Assembly (NCBI GenBank): GCA_910587285.1
Contig: CAJULM010000042.1
Span: 1 to 23,740, forward strand
Length of the DNA stretch: 23,740 nucleotides
Reading direction: 5' to 3'
From: an uncultured Oscillospiraceae bacterium
GTDB lineage: Bacteria > Bacillota > Clostridia > Oscillospirales > Oscillospiraceae
Shown here: in pieces, positions 1-8,097 of the stretch
How positions within the stretch are numbered: the first letter of the stretch is position 1
Layout of the letters: the number at the start of each line of letters is the position of its first letter
Position numbers and translations under genes: made by a program
The notes under the pieces: generated by a model
The model's input: the letters and a program-made list of their open reading frames with translations, nothing else
Databases searched by the model: none
Told to the model about the DNA's origin: nothing

Positions 1-32
1 CACTCTTTCCCTACACGACGCTCTTCCGATCT
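1..32 (+). other. Illumina TruSeq read-1 adapter remnant (artefact)
   Basis: These 32 bases match the 3' 32 bases of the standard TruSeq universal/read-1 adapter, ending in the CTCTTCCGATCT tail next to the insert junction. Native sequence starts at about 33. This is library contamination left in the assembly and it indicates that the left edge is a contig end. It should be trimmed and not read as biology. Confidence 0.97.
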
Positions 33-43
33 TGGTTTGTCAG

Positions 44-72
44 TTGAAATAGCCGTGAGAATTTGGTATAAT
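44..72 (+). promoter_or_regulatory. Sigma-A-type promoter of recJ
   Basis: The -35 TTGAAA (44-49) and a perfect -10 TATAAT (67-72) are separated by exactly 17 bases. Transcription would start near 79, leaving a leader of about 68 bases before the recJ ATG at 148. The short AT-rich stretch stands out from the GC-rich surroundings. The promoter lies only 11 bases inside the adapter junction, so upstream control elements are missing. Confidence 0.75.
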
Positions 73-147
73 TAAAACATTATGACTACGACAGAGACAG
101 AAGCGGGCGCCCGGTCCAGGGGGAGCTTGAGAGTTGAGGGACACGAG

Positions 148-2202
148 ATGAGATATCAACAATGGAATCTTCGTCCGGGCGGCGCGGCGGCGCGGCGGCG
201 GATGGAGGCGGCGGGGCTGGCGCCGCTGTGCGCGGCGGTGCTGGCGGCGCGAGGGCTGGACGGCCCGGAGGAAGCGGAACGCTTCTTGGCCAGCGGCTGG
301 GAGCATATTCACGATCCCTTTCTGCTGCGGGACATGGACAAGGCGGTGGAGCGAATCCGCCGGGCGGTGGAACAGGGCGAGACCGTCGCGGTATACGGCG
401 ACTATGATGTGGACGGTATCACCTCTACCTGCCTGCTCACCGAGGCCCTGGCCGGGATGGGGGCGAAGGTGGTCAGCTATATTCCCGAGCGCACGGAGGA
501 GGGCTACGGGTTGAACAAGAGCGCCGTGGCCCGGCTGGCGGAGGGGGGCGTGAGCCTGATTATCACGGTGGACTGCGGGATCACCGCCGTTGCTGAGGTG
601 GAGTTTGCCCGGTCGCTGGGGGTGGAGGTGGTGATCACCGACCACCACCAGTGCAAGGAGAAGTTGCCCGCCGCCTGCGCAGTGGTGGACCCCCGGCGGC
701 CCGATTGCGGCTACCCCTTCCCGGAGTTAGCGGGGGTGGGGGTGGCGCTGAAGCTGGCCCAGGCGCTGGCCCCCGCGGAGGAGCGGGAGCGGGTGTTTCT
801 TCGTTTTGGAGAGCTGGCCGCCGTGGGAACGGTGGCGGATGTGATGCACCTGACGGGAGAAAACCGGGCCCTGGTGCGTCAAGGCCTGGAGCTGTTGGGG
901 CGGACAAACCGGCCCGGCCTGCGCGCCCTGATACGGGAGGCAGGGCTGGAGCCGGGGGCTGTTCCCACTGCTGTGACCATCGGCTACGGCCTGGCTCCGC
1001 GCATTAACGCCGCCGGGCGCATTGAACAGGCCATGGTGGCGCTGGAGCTGCTGCTCACCCGGGAGGAGGACCGGGGAGAGGTGCTGGCTCACACCCTGTG
1101 CAGGCTGAACCGGGAGCGGCAGGCCATCGAAATGGACATCCTGGAGCAGTGCGCCGCCATGCTGGAGGGGGTAGAGGAGCCCGGCTGCATTGTGCTGGCC
1201 GGAGAAGGCTGGCATCAGGGAGTGGTGGGCATTGTGGCCTCCCGCCTGACGGAGCGGTATTCCTGCCCCGCTTTTATCATCTGCCTGGAGAACGGGAAGG
1301 GAAAGGGGTCCTGCCGGTCCTTTGGCGGATTTAACCTGTTTGGGGCGCTGGATCAGTGCGCCGATTTGCTGGAGGGCTACGGCGGCCATGAAATGGCGGC
1401 GGGCTTTACCATTTTAGAGGGAAACATTCCCCTGTTGGCGGCACGGCTGAAGGCGTTGGTGTCCGCCTACACCGGGGGGCGGCCCATGGAGACCGCCATT
1501 GACGTGGATGCGGAGATTGACAGCTGCGCGCAGCTCACCTGCCCTCAGGTGGAGGCGCTGTCCGCGCTGGAGCCCTTTGGCACGGGGAACCCAAAGCCGG
1601 TGTTTTTGCTGCGCTCAGCGGCGGTGCTGTCCTGCTGCGACGTGGGAAACGGCCGCCACCTCAAGATGAAGGTGCGGCGGGATGGGGTGGTGCTGGACGC
1701 CATTTTCTTTTCCGCCAACTCGACAGAGTGCGGCGTGTCAACAGGGGACCGGCTGGACCTGTTATTCACCCCTCAGATCAATGAGTTCCGGGGCAGCCGC
1801 ACGGTGCAGCTCCAGGTGAGCGATCTGCGCCCCGCTCCCACCCGGGCCCAGCTGGAGCAGGAGCTGTTCCGGCGGCTGCGGGAGGGAGAGCTGCTCTCCC
1901 GATGGGAGGCCGGGCTGCTGCTGCCCTCCCGGCAGGATTTCACCCGGCTGTGGCGGTTTTTAGAGGGGGCGTGTGCCTGCGGCGGCGTGGACGCGAGCCC
2001 CCAGCTGCTCAAGCAGGCCGCCCGCCAGTCCGACGGACGCTGCGCCTACGGGCGGACGCTGGTATGCCTGTATGTGATGGGCGACCGGGGGCTGATTCAG
2101 CTGGAGCAGGAGCGCGTGCTGCTGTGCCGCCCGGAGCACAAGGTGGATTTGGAGCAGGCGGAGCTGATGCGCCAGCTGCGAAGATGGATGAACGAGGAAT
2201 GA
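148..2202 (+). CDS. recJ: Single-stranded-DNA-specific exonuclease RecJ
   Basis: This 684-residue protein is RecJ, the DHH-family 5'-3' single-strand DNA exonuclease of RecFOR recombination and mismatch or base-excision repair. The DHH domain carries motif DYDVDG (about residues 85-90) and the metal-binding DHH triad at 165-167. The DHHA1 domain has its GGH motif at 412-414 (G-Y-G-G-H-E), followed by the OB-like nucleic-acid-binding part. A C-terminal extension of roughly 120 residues is rich in Leu, Glu and Arg. The ATG at 148 is preferred because GAGGG (136-140) sits 7 bases upstream. An in-frame ATG at 82 is almost at the predicted transcription start and has no ribosome binding site. rel starts 27 bases after the stop, so the two are probably co-transcribed. 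Confidence 0.95.
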   Translation: MRYQQWNLRPGGAAARRRMEAAGLAPLCAAVLAARGLDGPEEAERFLASGWEHIHDPFLLRDMDKAVERIRRAVEQGETVAVYGDYDVDGITSTCLLTEALAGMGAKVVSYIPERTEEGYGLNKSAVARLAEGGVSLIITVDCGITAVAEVEFARSLGVEVVITDHHQCKEKLPAACAVVDPRRPDCGYPFPELAGVGVALKLAQALAPAEERERVFLRFGELAAVGTVADVMHLTGENRALVRQGLELLGRTNRPGLRALIREAGLEPGAVPTAVTIGYGLAPRINAAGRIEQAMVALELLLTREEDRGEVLAHTLCRLNRERQAIEMDILEQCAAMLEGVEEPGCIVLAGEGWHQGVVGIVASRLTERYSCPAFIICLENGKGKGSCRSFGGFNLFGALDQCADLLEGYGGHEMAAGFTILEGNIPLLAARLKALVSAYTGGRPMETAIDVDAEIDSCAQLTCPQVEALSALEPFGTGNPKPVFLLRSAAVLSCCDVGNGRHLKMKVRRDGVVLDAIFFSANSTECGVSTGDRLDLLFTPQINEFRGSRTVQLQVSDLRPAPTRAQLEQELFRRLREGELLSRWEAGLLLPSRQDFTRLWRFLEGACACGGVDASPQLLKQAARQSDGRCAYGRTLVCLYVMGDRGLIQLEQERVLLCRPEHKVDLEQAELMRQLRRWMNEE

Positions 2203-2229
2203 CGGGGCGCGGCCCCATGGAGGTATCAC

Positions 2230-4467
2230 ATGATGGATCTGGCTCATGAACGCTATGAAGCATTGGAGCAGCATATTCGGGAGAGCAATCCCGCCGCCGA
2301 CCTGGCCCGCATCCGGGCGGCCTTTGAGTATGCTGATAAACACCACGGGTCTCAGCTGCGCAAAAGCGGGGAGCCCTATATCATCCACCCCATCGCGGTG
2401 GCGGAGATCATTACCGAGCTGGAGCTGGACCAGGACTCCATCATCGCCGCGCTGCTCCACGACTGCATTGAGGACACCGACTCCACCCACGACGACATCG
2501 CCCGGCTGTTCTCCCCCCAGGTGGCCGATCTGGTGGAGGGGGTCACCAAGCTCACCCGGATGCAGTACACCTCCCGGGAGGACGAGCAGATGGAGAACCT
2601 GCGCAAGATGTTCATGGCCATGGCCAAGGACGTGCGGGTGATTCTCATCAAGCTGTGCGACCGGCTGCACAATATGCGCACGCTTCAATATCAGTCCGAC
2701 GTGAAGCAGAAGGAGAAGTCCCTGGAGACGATGGAGGTCTATGCCCCTATTGCCCACCGGCTGGGAATGCAGAAGCTGAAGTGGGAGCTGGAGGACCTGG
2801 CCCTGTGCTACCTGGACCCGGTGGGCTTTCACGATGTGGAGGAGGCCCTGAACGAGCTGACCCGGGAGAATTCCGAATTTCTGGAGCGGATGCAAAAGCA
2901 GATTGAGGAGCGGCTGAATGAGGATGGGCTGCACTGCACGGTGTACGGGCGGCTGAAGCATCTGTACTCTATCTACCGAAAGATGTACGCCCAGAACAAG
3001 ACCATCCGGGAGATTTTCGACATATACGCCTTTCGCGTGATGGTGGACGACATCCCCAGCTGCTACAACGTGCTGGGCTGCATCCACGATATGTTCAAGC
3101 CGGTGCTGGGTCGCTTCAAGGACTATATCGGAACGCCCAAGCCCAACGGCTACCAGTCGCTGCACACCACCGTGGTGGGCCGGGACGGCATCCCCTTTGA
3201 GGTGCAGATTCGCACCTGGCAGATGCATCAGACGGCGGAATACGGTGTGGCGGCCCACTGGAAATACAAGCAGGGGATGGCCAACAGCAACCTGGGCACC
3301 GAGCGGGAGTTTGAGTGGGTGCGCAAGCTGCTGGAGAGCCAGCAGGACACCGATCCGGATGAGTTTGTGCGCACGCTGCGGGTGGATATGTTCGCCGACG
3401 AGGTATTCGTCTTTACCCCCAACGGAGACGTGAAAAGCTTGCCCGCCGGGGCCACGCCCATCGACTTTGCCTACTCCATCCACTCCGCCGTGGGCAATTC
3501 CATGACGGGGGCGCGGGTGAACGGGCGCATCGTCACCTTTGAGACGCCGCTGAAAAACGGCGACATTGTGGAGATCATCACCTCCAAGTCCGCCAAGGGG
3601 CCCAGCCGGGACTGGATGAAAATCTGCAAGTCCAACGAGGCCCGCAATAAAATCCGCCAGTGGTTCAAAAAGGAGCGCCGGGAGGAGAACATCGCCACCG
3701 GACGCGCTTCCTTTGAAACGGAGCTGAAGCACGCGGGGCTGTCCATCGCCGCCATCACTGCAACGCCCGACCTGCTGGATACGCTGTTGCGCCGGGTGCG
3801 TTTTGGGGCCCTGGACGAGCTGTACGCGGCCATTGGCTATGGCGGGATGTCCGCTCAGAAGGCGGTGGGCCGGATGAAGGAGGAGATGACCCGTCTGGGC
3901 CGGCTGGAGCGTCAGCGGGCTGAGGCCGAGGCACTGCGCACGGCGGTGTCCTCCGGAGAGACGATTTTCCCCGCGGGCAAGGCGGGAGCGCAGGCCAAGC
4001 CCCGCCACTCGGAAAACGGCATCATCGTGGAGGGGCTGGACAACTGCATGGTGAAGTTCTCCAAATGCTGCACCCCCGTGCCGGGGGATCCGGTGGTGGG
4101 CTTCATCACCCGGGGATATGGCGTGTCCATCCACCGGCAGGACTGCCCCAACGCCGACCCGGCGAGGCGTAAGCCGGAGGAGGCGGGGCGGTGGGTAAAG
4201 GTAGACTGGGCGGAGTCCGGGGAGGCCACCTTCCGCACGTCTCTGGAGATTTCCGCCAAGGACCGGGACGGCCTGGCCCTGGACGTGGCCATGGCCCTGT
4301 CCGCCCAGAAGGTGCGGCTGAACAACATCTCCGCCCGGAGCCAGCCCGACGGCTACGCCATGGTGAACCTGGAGCTGTCCGTCAAGGACAAGACGGAGCT
4401 GTCCGCCGTGGTGAACAAGCTCTCTCAGGTCTCAGGGGTGTTCCTGGTCCGGCGGGCCGGGGGATGA
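2230..4467 (+). CDS. rel: Bifunctional (p)ppGpp synthetase/hydrolase Rel
   Basis: This 745-residue RelA/SpoT homologue makes and degrades the alarmone (p)ppGpp. The hydrolase HD domain looks intact, with H53, H77-D78, E81-D82 and D144. The synthetase domain has RFKD at 295-298, the basic RxKD form typical of bifunctional Rel rather than the EXDD form of RelA, then G-Y-Q-S-L-H and EVQIRT (324-329). The TGS domain spans about 392-452. A conserved Cys pair (C613, C614) marks the zinc-finger region, and an ACT domain ends the protein (about 670-745). Length is close to B. subtilis Rel. GGAGG (2219-2223) fits either the ATG at 2230 or the one at 2233. The gene follows recJ by 27 bases. The usual Firmicute neighbours apt and dtd are absent. 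Confidence 0.96.
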   Translation: MMDLAHERYEALEQHIRESNPAADLARIRAAFEYADKHHGSQLRKSGEPYIIHPIAVAEIITELELDQDSIIAALLHDCIEDTDSTHDDIARLFSPQVADLVEGVTKLTRMQYTSREDEQMENLRKMFMAMAKDVRVILIKLCDRLHNMRTLQYQSDVKQKEKSLETMEVYAPIAHRLGMQKLKWELEDLALCYLDPVGFHDVEEALNELTRENSEFLERMQKQIEERLNEDGLHCTVYGRLKHLYSIYRKMYAQNKTIREIFDIYAFRVMVDDIPSCYNVLGCIHDMFKPVLGRFKDYIGTPKPNGYQSLHTTVVGRDGIPFEVQIRTWQMHQTAEYGVAAHWKYKQGMANSNLGTEREFEWVRKLLESQQDTDPDEFVRTLRVDMFADEVFVFTPNGDVKSLPAGATPIDFAYSIHSAVGNSMTGARVNGRIVTFETPLKNGDIVEIITSKSAKGPSRDWMKICKSNEARNKIRQWFKKERREENIATGRASFETELKHAGLSIAAITATPDLLDTLLRRVRFGALDELYAAIGYGGMSAQKAVGRMKEEMTRLGRLERQRAEAEALRTAVSSGETIFPAGKAGAQAKPRHSENGIIVEGLDNCMVKFSKCCTPVPGDPVVGFITRGYGVSIHRQDCPNADPARRKPEEAGRWVKVDWAESGEATFRTSLEISAKDRDGLALDVAMALSAQKVRLNNISARSQPDGYAMVNLELSVKDKTELSAVVNKLSQVSGVFLVRRAGG

Positions 4468-4530
4468 AGCCCCTGCCAGCGCGCAGAGGGCGGTTCTCCC
4501 GGTTACTAAATCAAAGGAGCCTGATTTCAA

Positions 4531-5745
4531 GTGTCAGAGTACAATTTTCAGCCTTTGCTGTTTGGCGGGGACATCAACGTGTACAGCGTGGCCCGCGCCT
4601 TTCACGAGGCCTATGGAGTCAAAAGCATCGCCTTTGGCAAGTTCGTGTCCTTCCCCTGCTCCTACAGCGCCATTATCGAGTACCGGCCCTGCCTGGAAAA
4701 TGAGGACGAGGCTGTATTCCTTCAAAACGTGAAGAATGTGGCCGCCGAGTGCGGGGACAAAACGGTGCTGGTCATCGGCTGCGGGGACAGCTATGTGAAA
4801 ATGGCCGCCCATCTGAAGGACCGGTTTCCGCCCAATGTAACGTGCAATTATATCAGCGGGGAACTGCTGGACAAGCTCACTGACAAAGAACAGTTTTACG
4901 CCCTGTGCGATCAATATGACATCGACCATCCAGCCACCTTTGTGTACGATGGGGCCATGGGGCATGAGTTCCAGCTGCCCTGGGGCGCGCCCTACGTGGC
5001 CAAGCCGGCGGACGGCGTGGCCTACTGGGCCACCGGCCACCGGGAGCTGAAAAAGGTGTATATCTGCCAGAGCTGGGACGAGCTGCTGGCCGCCTTAGAC
5101 GAGGTGTACGCTGCAGGTTATCCGGGTAAAATGATTTTACAGGAGTTTATTCCGGGGGACGACACCTATATGCGAGTGCTCACCAACTACTCCGACACCC
5201 ACGGGAAGGTGAAGCTGATGTGTCTGGGCCACGTGCTGCTGGAGGAGCACTCCCCCCACGGTATCGGCAATCACGCCGTCATCATCACCGAGCACGACCA
5301 GGAGCTGTGCGACAGGATTCGGGGGATGCTGGAGGACATCGGCTACGTGGGCTTCTCCAATTTCGACATCAAGTATGACCGGCGGGACGGCAAATATAAG
5401 GCGTTTGAGATCAACACTCGCCAGGGGCGCAGCAATTACTACGTCACTGGGTCGGGCCACAACATCGCCCAATACCTGGTGGGCGACTTGGTGGAGGGGA
5501 GGGACCTGCCCCTCACAGTGGTGAAAAACCGCTCTATCTGGCGGATGATTCCCCGGCGGCTGGCCTATCGTTTTATTCCTAAGAACTACCACGGGGAGAT
5601 GAGAGCGTTATTCCGCGCCGGGGCGGACCACCACTCCATGGAGTACCGCCCGGACTATACCCTGAAACGCACCTGGCGCATCTGGAAAAATCACATTGGC
5701 TGCTGGGTGCGCTTCAACAAGTACTGCAAAAAACCGGAAACCTGA
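4531..5745 (+). CDS. ATP-grasp carboxylate-amine ligase, D-aspartate-ligase-like
   Basis: This 404-residue ATP-grasp enzyme should activate a carboxylate as acyl phosphate and join it to an amine. Visible are a nucleotide-binding-like N-terminus (F-G-G-D-I-N), the ATP-binding lysine region Y-V-A-K-P (K158), the hinge strand I-L-Q-E-F-I-P-G-D (about 202-210), and the metal-binding end F-D-I-K (278-281) with F-E-I-N-T-R-Q-G-R (292-300). No signal peptide is seen, so it is probably cytosolic. The start is GTG with AAAGGAG (4513-4519) 11 bases upstream. It follows rel by 63 bases and precedes an Asp/Glu racemase and a MurE-like ligase. Family knowledge: D-aspartate ligases of enterococcal and lactococcal cross-bridge synthesis are ATP-grasp enzymes encoded beside an aspartate racemase. 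The substrate here is inferred. Another D-amino acid or peptide product is possible. Confidence 0.8.
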   Translation: MSEYNFQPLLFGGDINVYSVARAFHEAYGVKSIAFGKFVSFPCSYSAIIEYRPCLENEDEAVFLQNVKNVAAECGDKTVLVIGCGDSYVKMAAHLKDRFPPNVTCNYISGELLDKLTDKEQFYALCDQYDIDHPATFVYDGAMGHEFQLPWGAPYVAKPADGVAYWATGHRELKKVYICQSWDELLAALDEVYAAGYPGKMILQEFIPGDDTYMRVLTNYSDTHGKVKLMCLGHVLLEEHSPHGIGNHAVIITEHDQELCDRIRGMLEDIGYVGFSNFDIKYDRRDGKYKAFEINTRQGRSNYYVTGSGHNIAQYLVGDLVEGRDLPLTVVKNRSIWRMIPRRLAYRFIPKNYHGEMRALFRAGADHHSMEYRPDYTLKRTWRIWKNHIGCWVRFNKYCKKPET

Positions 5746-5749
5746 TCTC

Positions 5750-5777
5750 TGTAGGGGAGGGGCTTGCCCCTTCCGCC
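5750..5777 (+). repeat. TGTAGGGG-type intergenic hairpin repeat, copy 1
   Basis: It begins TGTAGGGG and contains the inverted repeat AGGGGC-TT-GCCCCT (5758-5771), extended outward by G-C and one G-T pair. It lies just after the ATP-grasp stop codon and before the racemase ribosome binding site. A second copy with the same opening and central TT but a different stem is at 23564-23590. There is no U-tract, so it is not a standard terminator. It may attenuate or stabilise the mRNA between the two genes. Confidence 0.6.
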
Positions 5778-5805
5778 GGAGCAAAACGCAATAGAGGATA
5801 TATCC

Positions 5806-6513
5806 ATGAAACAAGAATCAAAATTAGGGGTATTGGGCGGCATGGGCCCCCAGGCTACCCAGGTGTTCTACCAGTTTGTGCTGGACCGCACCGACGCGGC
5901 CCGGGACCAGGAGCATCTCCCCGCAGTCATCCTGTCGGATACGGGCATACCCGACCGCACCGCCGCCATCCTCTCCGGGGACACCGAGGAGTTGTACCAG
6001 CGGCTGCTGAGGGATGCAAAAATGCTGGAGAGCTGCGGCTGCACGGCGCTGGCCATCCCCTGTAACACCTCCCACTACTTTGCCGACCGGCTCCAGAGGG
6101 AGATAGGCGTGCCCATCATCCATATGCTGCGGGAGACTGCCGCCGTGCTGACTGCCCAGGGGAAAAAGCGCCCCGGCATTCTGGGCACCGACGGCACCAT
6201 CCAAACGGGGCTGTATCAGAAGGAGTGCGCCGCCTTTGGCCTGGAGGCCGTGGTCCCCGACCCGGACACCCAGCGGCTGGTGATGTCCATCATCTACGAT
6301 GAGATCAAGCAGGGGGAGAAGGGCAGCCGGGAGAAGTTCGCCCATATTGACCGGGCCATCCGCCGCTCCGGATGCGACTGCGCCATTCTGGCTTGCACCG
6401 AGCTGTCCGTATTTTCCACCTACCACCCGCTGCCCCATTTTTATCTGGACGCCATGATGGTCATGGCCGAGCGGGCGGTGGAGCGGTGCGGCTATCCCCT
6501 GCGCACCATTTGA
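5806..6513 (+). CDS. Aspartate/glutamate racemase family protein
   Basis: This 235-residue cofactor-independent racemase interconverts L and D forms of an acidic amino acid using two cysteines. The N-terminal motif GGMGPQAT is typical of the aspartate-racemase branch. The catalytic cysteines are C86 in P-C-N-T-S-H and C197 in A-C-T-E-L, both intact. The ATG at 5806 is chosen because AGAGGA (5793-5798) lies 7 bases upstream. An in-frame upstream ATG at 5764 falls in the hairpin repeat and has no ribosome binding site. It sits between an ATP-grasp ligase and a Mur ligase, which suggests it supplies a D-amino acid, probably D-Asp or D-Glu, to those enzymes. Aspartate versus glutamate specificity cannot be told from the sequence. 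Confidence 0.88.
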   Translation: MKQESKLGVLGGMGPQATQVFYQFVLDRTDAARDQEHLPAVILSDTGIPDRTAAILSGDTEELYQRLLRDAKMLESCGCTALAIPCNTSHYFADRLQREIGVPIIHMLRETAAVLTAQGKKRPGILGTDGTIQTGLYQKECAAFGLEAVVPDPDTQRLVMSIIYDEIKQGEKGSREKFAHIDRAIRRSGCDCAILACTELSVFSTYHPLPHFYLDAMMVMAERAVERCGYPLRTI

Positions 6514-6532
6514 GATTGGGGAGGTTTTACCC

Positions 6533-8044
6533 ATGAGTCTGACGCTGCACCCGTTGAGAGACTACCTGCCGGGGGAGTACGGTCTTGCCGGCTCCATGCC
6601 CGATGAGGTGAAAAACCGGTCGGTGGAGCTGGTGTCCTGTAACTCCCAGGAGGTGGTCCCCGGCACCCTCTTTATCTGCAAGGGCGCTCATTTTAAACCC
6701 GAGTATCTGGCGGATGCCGCCCGGCGGGGGGCGTTCGCCTACGTCAGTGAGACACCCTATCCGGGGGTGGACCTGCCCGGTATCCTGGTGGGGGATATCC
6801 GTCCAGTCATGGCCGACATGGCCGCAATGTACTACAATTACCCCTGCCGGCATCTCAATGTCATCGGCATCACCGGCACCAAAGGGAAATCGTCCACCGC
6901 TTACTATCTGAAGTATATTTTAGACGAATATCTGGTCCCTATGGGCAAGTCCTGCGGGGTGATTTCTTCCATCGAGACCTGGGACGGGGTGGAGCGGTTT
7001 GAGTCTCATCTCACCACTCCGGAGCCCCTGGAGCTGCAAAAGCACTTTTACAACGCACGGATGTCCGGGATGGAGTATCTGGTGATGGAGGTGTCCAGCC
7101 AGGCGCTGAAGTACCACCGCACCTTGGGAGTGGGCTTCACCGCCGCCGCGTTTTTAAATATCGGTATGGACCACATCTCCCCCATCGAGCACCCGGATTT
7201 TGAGGATTATTTCCGCTCCAAGCTGAAGATCTTCGCCCAGGCGGACTTCTCCTGTGTCAACCTGGACTGCGACCACGCCCAGGAGTTGCTGGAGGCTGCC
7301 CAAAGTGTTCCTGGCGCGGCGGTATTCACCTGTTCCCGGCGCAATCCCGCCGCCAGTGTGTATGGGCACGATGTGCGCAAGGTGGGGGGCGACATTCTGT
7401 TTCAGGTGGACGCGGCCCGGCTGGGGGGAGACTACCGCCTGACCATGCCGGGGCTGTTCAACGTGGACAACGCCCTGGCCGCCATTGCGGTGTGCCAGGG
7501 GCTGAACATCCCCCGGGAGGCCGTCCGGGCGGGGCTGGAAAAGGCCCGGGTTCCGGGGCGGATGGAGGTGTACTCCAGCGAAAACGGGGACGTGACCGCT
7601 ATCGTGGATTACGCCCACAACCGCCTGAGCTTTGAGACGCTGTTCCGCTCGGTGGCGGAGGAGTACCCCGGCCGGCGGCTTGTCACCGTGTTCGGTTGTC
7701 CGGGGAAAAAGGCATTTGACCGCCGCCGGGACTTGGGCCAGGTGTCCGGGGAATACTCCGACCTGGTGATTCTCACCGAGGAGGACTCCGGCGAGGAGGA
7801 CACTCTGTCCATCTGCGGGGAAATCGCCGCCCACGTGGCCTGCGAGTGCCGCATTGAGCCCAATCGAGGTGAGGCCATCCGGCAGGCGGTGCTCAGTTGC
7901 CGGGAGCCGTCGGTGCTGCTTATCACCGGCAAGGGGGCGGAGACCCGGCAGAAGCGGGGGCTGGCGTATATCGACACACCGTCGGATGTGGACTACGTGA
8001 AAGCGTTTCTGAGGGAGTACGACGCCCGATGGGGCAGAGGCTGA
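6533..8044 (+). CDS. MurE-like Mur ligase (UDP-MurNAc-tripeptide synthetase family)
   Basis: This 503-residue three-domain Mur ligase is most like MurE, which adds the third residue to UDP-MurNAc-L-Ala-D-Glu in the cytosol. It has an N-terminal UDP-binding domain, the ATP P-loop GTKGKSST (115-122), E-V-S-S (186-189), the probable carbamylated lysine K230 in Y-F-R-S-K, and D-Y-A-H-N (359-363). The loop that selects the amino acid in MurE, DNPR for diaminopimelate and DNPA-like for lysine, reads E-D-S-G (417-420) here, so substrate choice is probably altered. GGGAGGT (6518-6524) gives a good start at 6533. It follows the racemase by 19 bases and ends the operon at a strong terminator. It may be a specialised paralogue, with the canonical murE elsewhere in the genome. 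Confidence 0.85.
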   Translation: MSLTLHPLRDYLPGEYGLAGSMPDEVKNRSVELVSCNSQEVVPGTLFICKGAHFKPEYLADAARRGAFAYVSETPYPGVDLPGILVGDIRPVMADMAAMYYNYPCRHLNVIGITGTKGKSSTAYYLKYILDEYLVPMGKSCGVISSIETWDGVERFESHLTTPEPLELQKHFYNARMSGMEYLVMEVSSQALKYHRTLGVGFTAAAFLNIGMDHISPIEHPDFEDYFRSKLKIFAQADFSCVNLDCDHAQELLEAAQSVPGAAVFTCSRRNPAASVYGHDVRKVGGDILFQVDAARLGGDYRLTMPGLFNVDNALAAIAVCQGLNIPREAVRAGLEKARVPGRMEVYSSENGDVTAIVDYAHNRLSFETLFRSVAEEYPGRRLVTVFGCPGKKAFDRRRDLGQVSGEYSDLVILTEEDSGEEDTLSICGEIAAHVACECRIEPNRGEAIRQAVLSCREPSVLLITGKGAETRQKRGLAYIDTPSDVDYVKAFLREYDARWGRG

Positions 8045-8055
8045 AGACAAGCAGA

Positions 8056-8090
8056 AGGAGCGCCGCGGTTTGCGCGGCGCTCCTGTTTTT
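8056..8090 (+). terminator. Rho-independent terminator after the MurE-like gene
   Basis: A perfect 12-bp stem, AGGAGCGCCGCG paired with CGCGGCGCTCCT and a 5-base loop, is followed by TGTTTTT (8084-8090). It starts 12 bases after the stop codon. The convergent pullulanase gene ends at 8098, so the same hairpin may also serve the minus strand, where its T-tract is weaker (TTCTGCTTGTCT). Confidence 0.9.
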
Positions 8091-8097
8091 GCGGCGT

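Noticed and set aside
1960..4134. A 724-codon minus-strand ORF opposite recJ and rel
   Set aside because: It lies antisense to two clear genes, and its translation is low-complexity with no recognisable domain. Long antisense frames are expected from GC-rich codon use.
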